Shown here in pieces: positions 1-5,292 of a stretch of DNA of 8,696 bases. Positions within the stretch are counted from its first letter, which is position 1; each line of letters begins with the position of its first letter. The notes under the pieces are model-generated. The model saw only the letters and a program-made list of their open reading frames with translations, did not search any database and was not told the DNA's origin. This DNA is from Coleofasciculus sp. S288 (GTDB lineage Bacteria; Cyanobacteriota; Cyanobacteriia; Cyanobacteriales; Coleofasciculaceae), in the NCBI GenBank assembly GCA_020216575.1, contig JAIUYC010000101.1, forward strand, positions 1 through 8,696. The letters are read 5' to 3'. A program made the translations under genes and the position numbers.

Positions 1-179
1 CCTTAGAGTGGACAATACGATTCCCCAGTCCCATCAGCTATTGGGACTCTCGATACTATGGCAGAGAGTTCGGAACATTTGAACATGGATTAGATGCCCT
101 GTTACTGAGCTACTTACTTAGTCCCCGAATTTGTCGGTACGTGCGTCGCCTGATACCCTCCTATTCTTCCAATTCCTAA
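1..179 (+). CDS. C-terminal fragment of an unrecognised protein (5' end outside the window)
   Basis: The frame starting at base 3 is open from the window edge for 58 codons and ends at TAA 177-179. The composition looks like a real protein: aromatic-rich at the start (WTIRFPSPISYWDSRYYGRE), then a short hydrophobic stretch (LDALLLSYLLS), then a basic tail (RICRYVRRLIP). The other two forward frames are closed early, by a TAG at 5-7 in one and a TGA near 80 in the other. I do not recognise the family. The hydrophobic stretch with a basic end could be a membrane-associated helix, but that is only an impression. It runs in the same direction as the arsC-like gene 145 bases downstream; whether they share a transcript cannot be told. 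It could also be a chance open frame, since the start lies outside. Confidence 0.5.
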   Translation, partial: LEWTIRFPSPISYWDSRYYGREFGTFEHGLDALLLSYLLSPRICRYVRRLIPSYSSNS

Positions 180-185
180 ACTATC

Positions 186-298
186 TATAGCAATCCTAAA
201 TCATTCATGAAAACCTCTTTTTCTATCCTGGAGTGAACTCTGCGCCTCTGCGGTTTGTTAAAAAAAGCCAATCTCACCCGTAACTTCCGATAGCTATA
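186..298. repeat. Possible small MITE-like element with imperfect terminal repeats
   Basis: The ends TATAGCAAT (186-194) and ATAGCTATA (290-298) are inverted repeats matching at 8 of 9 positions and enclose about 95 bases without a gene. Inside lies CTCTGCGCCTCTGCGG (238-253) followed by GTTAAAAAAAG, a type of C/T/G-rich string that, from memory, recurs between genes in cyanobacterial genomes. The right end overlaps the most plausible -10 box of the arsC-like gene. Calling this a mobile or once-mobile unit is inference; no target duplication was identified. Confidence 0.3.
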
Positions 299-300
299 CA
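295..300 (+). promoter_or_regulatory. Candidate -10 box for the arsC-like gene
   Basis: TATACA lies 24 bases before the ATG at 325 and is the best -10 match in the spacer. The bases 17 upstream (272-277, TCTCAC) do not resemble TTGACA, so this would be a promoter without a proper -35 box. The resulting leader would be only about 18 bases and carries no Shine-Dalgarno sequence. No ArsR-type operator dyad was seen. Confidence 0.22.
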
Positions 301-324
301 ATCAACCAACAACTAATAACAACT

Positions 325-735
325 ATGAAACGAGTGATGTTTGTTTGCAAGAAAAACTCTTGCCGTTCCCAGATGGCAGAAGGATTTGCTCGTACGTTAG
401 GACAAGGTAAAATTTCCGTCACCAGTGCCGGATTAGAGGCGAGTGAGGTGAATCCCACAGCCGTTGAAGTGATGTCAGAAATTGGCATTGATATTAGCGA
501 CCAAACCTCTAAACCGTTAAGTGATTTTAAACCAGAAGACTTTGATGCTGTGATTTCCCTTTGTGGTTGTGGTGTCAATTTACCCGACGCTTGGGTGCTG
601 CGAGAAGTGTTTCAAGATTGGCAGTTAGATGATCCTGCTGAGCAACCCATAGAAACATTTCATCGAGTGCGGGATGAAATCAAAGAACGGGTTGAAACGT
701 TAGTGGATTCTCTTTCTTTATCAAAAACTCACTAG
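325..735 (+). CDS. arsC: Arsenate reductase, LMW-phosphatase fold, glutathione/glutaredoxin type
   Basis: This 136-residue cytoplasmic enzyme should reduce arsenate to arsenite for export. The N-terminus carries the phosphatase-like loop C8-KKNSC-R14-S, the CX5RS signature of low-molecular-weight tyrosine phosphatase and thioredoxin-fold-independent arsenate reductases. A second pair, C80 and C82, sits in SLCGCGVNLP, and LDDP (101-104) supplies the family's Asp-Pro catalytic acid. The C8/C80/C82 layout and the length match the Synechocystis-type ArsC, known to take electrons from glutathione and glutaredoxin, rather than the thioredoxin-dependent Staphylococcus enzyme, whose cysteine pair is placed differently. 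ATG 325 is the only sensible start because the conserved strand MKRVMFVCKKN begins there. There is no Shine-Dalgarno sequence, only an A/C-rich leader. No arsR, acr3 or arsH neighbour is visible, so it looks like a stand-alone gene. The fold and the active site are clear; the electron donor is inferred from the family. Confidence 0.93.
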   Translation: MKRVMFVCKKNSCRSQMAEGFARTLGQGKISVTSAGLEASEVNPTAVEVMSEIGIDISDQTSKPLSDFKPEDFDAVISLCGCGVNLPDAWVLREVFQDWQLDDPAEQPIETFHRVRDEIKERVETLVDSLSLSKTH

Positions 736-752
736 TGCAAGAAGGTTCCAAG

Positions 753-773
753 GCAGGGGGCAGAAGGCAGAAG
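753..773. repeat. STRR-like heptamer cluster, three units of GCAGRRG
   Basis: Three heptamers stand head to tail: GCAGGGG (753-759), GCAGAAG (760-766) and GCAGAAG (767-773). Short tandem heptanucleotide repeats (STRR) between genes are an established feature of filamentous cyanobacteria. The copy number here is low, so this may be a small or decayed array. Confidence 0.5.
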
Positions 774-776
774 GAA

Positions 777-810
777 AGAAAGCTTCCATAGTAAGCTTTT
801 TAACCTTTTT
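777..810 (+). terminator. Weak rho-independent terminator candidate after arsC
   Basis: AAAGCTT (779-785) and AAGCTTT (793-799) form a perfect 7-bp stem with a 7-base loop, extendable by a G-U and an A-U pair to 777-801. Five T residues follow at 806-810. The stem is A/T-rich and the T run is set back by four bases, so it would be a weak terminator. Its position, about 40 bases past the arsC stop codon, fits. Confidence 0.4.
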
Positions 811-845
811 CAACTGGATAGTTATTTCCGCCACCCTGCACTGGT

Positions 846-883
846 AGGACTTACGCTGAAACACTTGATTTCGCGTAAGTCCT
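846..883. repeat. 11-bp perfect inverted repeat with 16-base loop
   Basis: AGGACTTACGC (846-856) is exactly complementary to GCGTAAGTCCT (873-883). No T run follows, so it is not a standard terminator. It ends four bases before the next element (887-978). From memory, GCGTAAGTCCT-type strings are common between cyanobacterial genes, which suggests a dispersed repeat; that could not be checked here. Confidence 0.55.
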
Positions 884-886
884 GAC

Positions 887-978
887 TATAGCGTTTCAAG
901 GGAGGGGTGAGGTACACCCTAATTGCATTTACTATGCCCCATGCCCTATGCCCCAAAACTAGATTGAGAACTGCTATA
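887..978. repeat. MITE-like segment with imperfect terminal repeats
   Basis: TATAGCGTTT (887-896) and AACTGCTATA (969-978) are inverted repeats matching at 8 of 10 positions. The 92-base unit has no coding capacity and carries a heptamer cluster at its centre. Its ends share the core TATAGC with the segment at 186-298, so the two could belong to related families. That it was ever mobile is inference. Confidence 0.38.
934..954. repeat. STRR-like heptamer cluster, ATGCCCC/ATGCCCT/ATGCCCC
   Basis: Three consecutive heptamers, ATGCCCC (934-940), ATGCCCT (941-947) and ATGCCCC (948-954), differ at one base. The array lies inside the MITE-like segment. Heptamers of the CCCCATG kind are a familiar form of cyanobacterial STRR. 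Confidence 0.6.
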
Positions 979-1108
979 TATAGTTCAAATTTCAGGGGAG
1001 TTTCTCTTTTTCCTGTTGAACCCAAATAGCGTTTTCTTAAAATCATTCCTACGATAGATGCCTATAATGCCGAATTGAGAGAAAGTGCGACAAAAGTTTA
1101 CATGAATG

Positions 1109-1134
1109 TAGGGACACGGCATACCGTGTCCCTA
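1109..1134. repeat. Strong palindrome (11-bp stem, 4-base loop)
   Basis: TAGGGACACGG (1109-1119) pairs perfectly with CCGTGTCCCTA (1124-1134) around the loop CATA. GGGACACGG palindromes of this sort are, from memory, abundant between genes of Nostoc-like cyanobacteria. It lies 47 bases past the stop codon of the small minus-strand gene and could end or stabilise that transcript, but no T run follows on either strand, so it is listed as a repeat and not as a terminator. Confidence 0.65.
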
Positions 1135-1180
1135 TGATATAGAGTTCGTGACTATCTCTGTTACTCAGGAGTACCTGTCC

Positions 1181-1417
1181 TCATGTAACAAGTTTTCTCC
1201 GAAGCACGTCCCGGTCATCTTCACTCAAATTATCCCAATCCAATCCCCGTTGAGCGCTCAGGCTACGCAGCTTCTGCTCCTCTCTTCGTTTTAAGTTCTG
1301 TTCTGACGGCATCTCTATTTCTGGTTTGAGGGCGTGCAATACTGCAAACTTATCCTCCTGCGGCAGTTGCTTGACTAAATCAATTACCTGCCCAACTGTC
1401 AATTTCAACATCGGCAT
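1181..1417 (-). CDS. Small antitoxin-like protein without a visible toxin partner
   Basis: The product is 78 residues from the ATG at 1417. A GTG three codons upstream (1426) is possible, but GAGGTG sits six bases before the ATG and covers the GTG itself, which favours the ATG. The N-terminus (LKLTVGQVIDLVKQLPQEDKFAVLHAL) resembles the short helical N-termini of many cyanobacterial antitoxin-like proteins. A charged middle follows (NLKRREEQKL), then an acidic-to-basic tail (GLDWDNLSEDDRDVLRRKL), a common layout for type II antitoxins whose tail wraps a toxin. No toxin gene of the PIN, RelE or MazF kind lies within 400 bases on either side, so it is an orphan. The family call rests on general resemblance only; a short hypothetical protein of another function is possible. 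Confidence 0.7.
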   Translation of the reverse strand: MPMLKLTVGQVIDLVKQLPQEDKFAVLHALKPEIEMPSEQNLKRREEQKLRSLSAQRGLDWDNLSEDDRDVLRRKLVT

Positions 1418-1500
1418 GATTAGCACCTCGACAACGAATTATGCCGTATTCTATCGTTTTAATGAAGCAGGTTGCGACACCTTAAGTCTGCTTTTGTAAA

Positions 1501-1584
1501 TTGGATAAATTGACAGGTGTTGGATAATTTTAATGGTGTTTTTTTAGACCAGTAAAAATAAATTACTATCTATATTTTGGATAA
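1501..1584. repeat. Three direct copies of TTGGATAA
   Basis: The octamer TTGGATAA occurs at 1501-1508, 1520-1527 and 1577-1584. The first two start 19 bases apart and the third 57 bases later, that is three times 19. They lie 85-170 bases upstream of the divergent small gene. Spaced identical octamers can mark protein-binding sites, but the region is A/T-rich and chance is not excluded. Confidence 0.35.
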
Positions 1585-1890
1585 GATTATCGTCTTTAAG
1601 ATTAGTTTAAGGAAGCTATGACCTTCTTGCTTGTCTAGCTTGTTGTGCTGTATAGTAATCCTTTTTTTCATAAGAAACTAGGGTTGGGAAAAATTGACGT
1701 TTTACGTTACTCAATTATCACTTCTGATGCAATTACTCGCTAGCTCCATTAAATTCTGAAAAATTTTTAGGATTAGCCTTTCAAGAAATTGATAACTGAC
1801 TTGACCATTAGATTGCTATTGACAACATTTTTTTGTAAATTAGCTTGCAATGGCATGTTTTACGTCAGATAGACAAGGGGATCAATTTTA

Positions 1891-1930
1891 GTGAAATTAA
1901 TTTTGATTTAAATTAAGTTAGAAATTTCAC
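1891..1930. repeat. A/T-rich two-part inverted repeat
   Basis: GTGAAA (1891-1896) pairs with TTTCAC (1925-1930), and directly inside it TTAATTT (1897-1903) pairs with AAATTAA (1910-1916), leaving an 8-base bulge at 1917-1924 and a 6-base loop. This gives a 13-bp hairpin interrupted on one side. It is A/T-rich and has no adjoining gene, so its role is unknown. Confidence 0.35.
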
Positions 1931-2064
1931 AACTGCTCCTCAATATCCACAACGTTATCAACTTCAATATTTTTCCTTGTATAATAAATCACCTTTGCTG
2001 GAGATGCTTAACTAGCCTAATCTAATTGAAAATTATTTGTCCTTCTATAGAAATTTTCGATTAA

Positions 2065-2250
2065 CAAAACGCTCAATTTGGACTGTTTAGGGAAAAGGAT
2101 GATAACTTAAGAAGTATACGTTCCAAAAATCTCAAGTTGCGTGAATCAGCCAAGGCAAGAAGAATTGCTAATTTTTCCCACAAGATTCTATTAGGGAGAG
2201 GTGAAGAAATTTGTTCTCAATGGGCGAAGATTTGTGATTTTGCTTCATAA
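2065..2250 (+). pseudogene. Doubtful open frame, possible gene remnant
   Basis: A frame open for 61 codons ends at TAA 2248-2250 in DNA where other frames are short. The translation is strongly basic and plausible as protein (KNLKLRESAKARRIANFSHK), ending in GEEICSQWAKICDFAS. There is no ATG; the only usual alternative start is TTG at 2137, which would leave 37 residues. I do not recognise it. The basic helical stretch could be a scrap of a nucleic-acid-binding protein such as a transposase, but no family motif is visible and it may be chance. Confidence 0.22.
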
Positions 2251-2278
2251 AACTTAAAGTCAATGAATCCATCGGGTT

Positions 2279-2332
2279 GGAGACTCAGTCTCCTTTGTCG
2301 AGACTTCGGTTGCCAAATTCTCTGTAAGAGAA
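2279..2332. repeat. Two adjacent small hairpins
   Basis: GGAGAC (2279-2284) pairs with GTCTCC (2288-2293) around TCA, and TTCTCT (2318-2323) pairs with AGAGAA (2327-2332) around GTA. Both stems are perfect 6-bp pairs with 3-base loops, 24 bases apart. The first is followed by TTTG, the second by a short A/T stretch. They might be part of a structured RNA or a dispersed repeat. Confidence 0.35.
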
Positions 2333-2525
2333 ATATTTAGAACGGCATCTCAGCTAGCGTTTGTGAAACCAAGATGACTGCTTTGAAAAGACCCAATGTG
2401 CCAGTTCTGAGGGCGGAATGTGAGCCTGAATAATGCCTAACCCCATGTTGGATGATTGAGCGGACAGGTGTAAATACACGCAAGTATGCGGTAGGGAGGG
2501 ATAGGCAAGATTATTTACGACCCCC

Positions 2526-2546
2526 CATACCTCACACCCCACACCC
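2526..2546. repeat. STRR-like heptamer cluster, CATACCT/CACACCC/CACACCC
   Basis: Three heptamers follow each other: CATACCT (2526-2532), CACACCC (2533-2539) and CACACCC (2540-2546). As with the other two clusters, the array is three units long. It is followed by GAATTGCGTTTTACT (2547-2561), which resembles AATTGCATTTACT (921-933) next to the ATGCCCC cluster, so both may derive from related dispersed units. Confidence 0.45.
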
Positions 2547-2601
2547 GAATTGCGTTTTACTCCGCTATCATCTGTCTAAGGTATGTTTTTTTTGGTAACC
2601 G

Positions 2602-2629
2602 ACTTAATTTTGTATTCCCGATTTATAAA
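2602..2629 (+). promoter_or_regulatory. Candidate promoter for the kinase gene
   Basis: TATAAA (2624-2629) is a good -10 box. ACTTAA sits 16 bases upstream (2602-2607) but is a poor -35 box. If used, the kinase mRNA would have a leader of roughly 175 bases containing the HIP1 octamer and the short frame described below. Support is from base matches only. Confidence 0.22.
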
Positions 2630-2673
2630 ACAGTCTCTTTTAAAAGGTTTGAACTCTGTTGAAGTGACTGGCA

Positions 2674-2681
2674 GCGATCGC
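2674..2681. repeat. HIP1 octamer GCGATCGC (intergenic copy)
   Basis: This is the only intergenic copy among six perfect HIP1 octamers in the window; the others lie in the kinase gene (3553-3560, 5124-5131) and the cyclase gene (5582-5589, 5615-5622, 5876-5883). HIP1 is strongly over-represented in many cyanobacterial genomes and is the clearest marker of the source organism. Confidence 0.9.
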
Positions 2682-2731
2682 GCTTACATCCTAAGTCAAC
2701 TTTTCTGTCAGAGTTCCAATTTAAAGAATCG

Positions 2732-2806
2732 ATGGCTAAGCCCAACGCTGAAGTTAGATTGATGACGCCTAACAAGCGTTTAAGGCAACTGACCACTTGG
2801 GAGTAA
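2732..2806 (+). CDS. Possible 24-residue leader peptide coupled to the kinase gene
   Basis: ATG 2732 opens a 24-codon frame (MAKPNAEVRLMTPNKRLRQL, then TTWE) that stops at TAA 2804-2806, four bases before the kinase ATG. Its last codons and stop overlap the kinase ribosome-binding site (GGGAG, 2799-2803). The geometry suits translational coupling. The frame is open further upstream to 2663 without an ATG, so it may instead be the tail of a decayed gene. No clear Shine-Dalgarno sequence precedes ATG 2732. I do not recognise the peptide. Confidence 0.25.
   Translation: MAKPNAEVRLMTPNKRLRQLTTWE
2799..2803 (+). promoter_or_regulatory. Ribosome-binding site that fixes the kinase start
   Basis: GGGAG lies seven bases before ATG 2811, a good Shine-Dalgarno distance. 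The overlapping TTG at 2808 would be only four bases away, so the ATG is the better start. Confidence 0.6.
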
Positions 2807-2810
2807 GTTG

Positions 2811-5273
2811 ATGAGTCTGCGCCACAAGACACTGCTGATCGTTGGCATTACCATTTCATGTGTGTTCATAGCTCTGTCGCTGATTCTATCGAGCTTTTGG
2901 CTGAGGAGTTTTGCCGAACTTGAAAAGCAGCAAACCCACGAAGTTGTAGAGCAAGTTCAGAATGCTTTAGCTGATGACCTTGAGGATTTGAACTCAACCC
3001 TTGGCAAGTGGGCTGCTCGGGATGACACCTATACCTTCATTGAAAATAGTAACAGAGACTACATTGAAGCCAACCTGAGCAACAGGACTCTTGCCAATCT
3101 TGAACTTAATGTCGTGCTATTCGTTGACAACAGCGGTCGAGTCGTCTTTCGCAAGGGCTTTGATGTACAACCTAAAAAAGTCGCCCCCTTGGTATCCCGC
3201 TTCCAGAAACACCTAACCACTCACCCCCAATTGTGGCAGCACACTCAGTCAAATAGTAGCCGAAAAGGTATCCTAGTTTTGCCAGAAGGTTCCTTCCTAG
3301 TTGCTTCACAGCCTATTTTGAGGAATGAACGCAAAGGTGACATTCGCGGCACTCTGATTTTTGGACGTTACTTGGATACGGCTAAACTCAAGCGACTCGA
3401 AGCACTCACTCAGACATTGATTACTTTAGAACCTTTTAACGAAAAACGGTTGCCCAAAGACTGGGAACGCTCCAACACAGAGGCGGCTGAACCTAGGGAT
3501 GATGCGGTAGGGGTGAGGAACTTTCCTTTTAACTTGTTAGATGGCGAAAATCGCGATCGCTCCCCCGATTTGCAAAAGCCCAACGCTGCCTTATCCGCTC
3601 CAAAAGCAATTATTGTCTATTCCTCAAGCCCTGTTCGTATCACTGGATACACGCAACTGCCGGACATTTATGGAAATCCGGGTTTGTTGTTACAGGTAGA
3701 TAGTCCAAGAGCGATCCATTGGATGGCTCGAACTAGCTGGCACTACGTAATGATATCTCTTGTTGGCGCGGGTCTGCTCTTAGCAGTAATTATCCTGTTG
3801 ATGTTCGAGAAATTCGTGTTATCTCGGTTGATCCATCTGGCAGCAGCGGTCAATCGCATGAGCCTCACGGGTGACCTTTCCCAACGCTTTAGAGACAAAG
3901 GTCAAGATGAATTATCTCAGCTGAGTGTAGCAATCAATCACCTATTAACCGCCTTGCAGGAGTTCCGAACACAGCTTCACCAGGGAAATACCGAGCTAGA
4001 ACGAAGATTTGAACAACGCACGGCAGATTTAATCCAAGCCAATCTCCGTCTGGAGGCATCTCATCGAGAAAAGGATGCATTGCTCAAACGCGAACAAGAA
4101 GCCCGTGCGGCTAGCGAAGCGGCACGTCGTGAAGCAGAGGCAGCCAATCGCATCAAAGATGAGTTTCTTGCCGTCCTCTCCCACGAACTCAGGACTCCCC
4201 TCAATCCGATACTCGGTTGGTCAAAAATTCTTCGTACCCGGAAGCCGGATGAAAAAACTACGGTGCGAGCGTTGGAAACCATCGAGCGCAATGCTCAATT
4301 ACAAACTCAGCTTATTGACGATTTGCTAGATGTTTCCCGCATTCTGCAAGGGAAGCTGAGCCTGAAGATTTGCCCCGTTGACGTGGTGGCGACGATTGAA
4401 GCGGCAATTGAGACGGTGCGTTTGGCCGCTCAAGCCAAGTCGATTGAAATCAATACAGTAGTTGACGCGAATCGGGGATACGTTTCGGGTGACCCCAATC
4501 GCTTACAGCAAGTTGTCTGGAATCTTCTCTCCAATGCAGTCAAGTTTACACCGACAGGTGGAAAGGTGGAAATTCGACTGGATAGAAAAACGACACACGT
4601 CCAAATCAGTGTTCGGGATACGGGTAAGGGCATCAACCCTGACTTCCTGCCCCATGTGTTTGATTATTTTCGTCAAGAGGACAGTACGACAACAAGAACA
4701 TTTGGGGGACTGGGATTGGGACTAGCAATTGTCCGCCACTTGGTAGAACTACATGGGGGAACAGTCGGTGTGGAAAGTCCGGGTGAAGGGTTAGGTGCTA
4801 CTTTCACTGTGGCGCTTCCCTTGATGGATGCAGTGCAACAGGCTTGTTTAGAGAATGAACTGCCTAAGAATTCCTCGAATCTTGAAGGGGTAAAAGTACT
4901 GATTGTGGATGATGAAGCGGATACCCTTGACCTAATCACCTTCACTCTCGAACAATATGGTGCAACAGTGAAAGCAGTCACTTCTCCCCACTTGGCACTA
5001 GAAGCCTTAGCTATGTGGCAGCCAGATGTCCTGTTGAGTGATATTGCAATGCCTGATATGGATGGGTACAAGCTGATTCGTCAAATCCGCTCTAATCCAC
5101 CAGAACAGGGGGGGGAAATTCCTGCGATCGCTCTCACTGCCTATGCCGGGGAGATTAACCAGCACAAAGCACTTCAGGCAGGTTTCACTGCCCATATTAC
5201 CAAGCCCGTCGAGCCATCTCATTTAGCGGGGGTGGTTGCCAAGGTGACACTCTCCTGTCAAACGTCGTTGTGA
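2811..5273 (+). CDS. Hybrid sensor histidine kinase: TM-CHASE4-TM-HAMP-HisKA-HATPase-REC
   Basis: This 820-residue inner-membrane receptor should sense an extracytoplasmic signal and start a phosphorelay. Order: TM helix 6-31; periplasmic CHASE4-type domain (WAARDDTYTF, 67-76, and LFVDNSGRVVFRKGF, 103-117); TM helix about 311-332; HAMP about 333-385; coiled coil to about 448; HisKA with the H-box SHELRTPLNP (phospho-acceptor H458); HATPase_c with N-box NLLSNAVKF (N571, N575), G1 DTGKGI (from D603) and G2 GGLGLGLAI; then a receiver (about 694-812) with acidic D700/D701, phospho-acceptor D744 (SDIAMPDMDGY), T776 and K798. All catalytic residues are present. It has no output or Hpt domain, so the next step must be another protein. 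Residues about 209-262 look like a low-complexity insertion in the sensor domain, and a HIP1 octamer encodes part of it. The start is set by GGGAG seven bases upstream. The signal sensed is unknown. It converges with the cyclase gene. Confidence 0.95.
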   Translation: MSLRHKTLLIVGITISCVFIALSLILSSFWLRSFAELEKQQTHEVVEQVQNALADDLEDLNSTLGKWAARDDTYTFIENSNRDYIEANLSNRTLANLELNVVLFVDNSGRVVFRKGFDVQPKKVAPLVSRFQKHLTTHPQLWQHTQSNSSRKGILVLPEGSFLVASQPILRNERKGDIRGTLIFGRYLDTAKLKRLEALTQTLITLEPFNEKRLPKDWERSNTEAAEPRDDAVGVRNFPFNLLDGENRDRSPDLQKPNAALSAPKAIIVYSSSPVRITGYTQLPDIYGNPGLLLQVDSPRAIHWMARTSWHYVMISLVGAGLLLAVIILLMFEKFVLSRLIHLAAAVNRMSLTGDLSQRFRDKGQDELSQLSVAINHLLTALQEFRTQLHQGNTELERRFEQRTADLIQANLRLEASHREKDALLKREQEARAASEAARREAEAANRIKDEFLAVLSHELRTPLNPILGWSKILRTRKPDEKTTVRALETIERNAQLQTQLIDDLLDVSRILQGKLSLKICPVDVVATIEAAIETVRLAAQAKSIEINTVVDANRGYVSGDPNRLQQVVWNLLSNAVKFTPTGGKVEIRLDRKTTHVQISVRDTGKGINPDFLPHVFDYFRQEDSTTTRTFGGLGLGLAIVRHLVELHGGTVGVESPGEGLGATFTVALPLMDAVQQACLENELPKNSSNLEGVKVLIVDDEADTLDLITFTLEQYGATVKAVTSPHLALEALAMWQPDVLLSDIAMPDMDGYKLIRQIRSNPPEQGGEIPAIALTAYAGEINQHKALQAGFTAHITKPVEPSHLAGVVAKVTLSCQTSL

Positions 5274-5292
5274 CGACTCTCCACCCTAACTC

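Larger units (their letters stand above)
736..1180. other. Gene-free spacer rich in short repeats
   Basis: No credible gene lies between the arsC-like gene and the small minus-strand gene. An open minus-strand frame at 822-1046 runs through repeats and has no family features. The stretch holds, in order, a heptamer cluster, a terminator-like hairpin, an 11-bp inverted repeat, a MITE-like segment containing a second heptamer cluster, and a strong 11-bp palindrome. This density of dispersed-looking repeats is typical of cyanobacterial intergenic DNA. Confidence 0.7.
1418..2810. other. Long, mostly A/T-rich spacer without a convincing gene
   Basis: About 1.4 kb separates the small minus-strand gene from the kinase. 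Roughly 1480-2260 is clearly richer in A and T than the genes around it and is broken by stops in most frames. The exception is a 61-codon open frame at 2065-2250. The right third (2270-2600) is mixed in composition and holds hairpins and a heptamer cluster. An open minus-strand frame at 2354-2542 runs through repeats and shows no family features. No tRNA, rRNA or recognisable riboswitch was seen. Decayed genes, a small RNA or a long regulated leader are all possible. Confidence 0.6.

Noticed and set aside
822..1046. Minus-strand open frame of 74 codons
   Set aside because: It runs through the inverted repeat, the MITE-like unit and the heptamer cluster; the translation reflects these repeats and has no family features.
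1109..1134. Palindrome as a rho-independent terminator
   Set aside because: The stem is strong, but neither strand has a T run directly after it.
2354..2542. Minus-strand open frame of 62 codons
   Set aside because: It begins in the heptamer cluster and reads through spacer DNA; composition is not protein-like and no ribosome site precedes it.
4673..5071. Minus-strand open frame of 132 codons inside the kinase gene
   Set aside because: It is the antisense shadow of the HATPase and receiver coding sequence; serine- and proline-rich translation without domains.
5264..5277. GTCGT/ACGAC hairpin over the kinase stop codon as a shared terminator
   Set aside because: The stem is only five base pairs and no T run follows on either strand.
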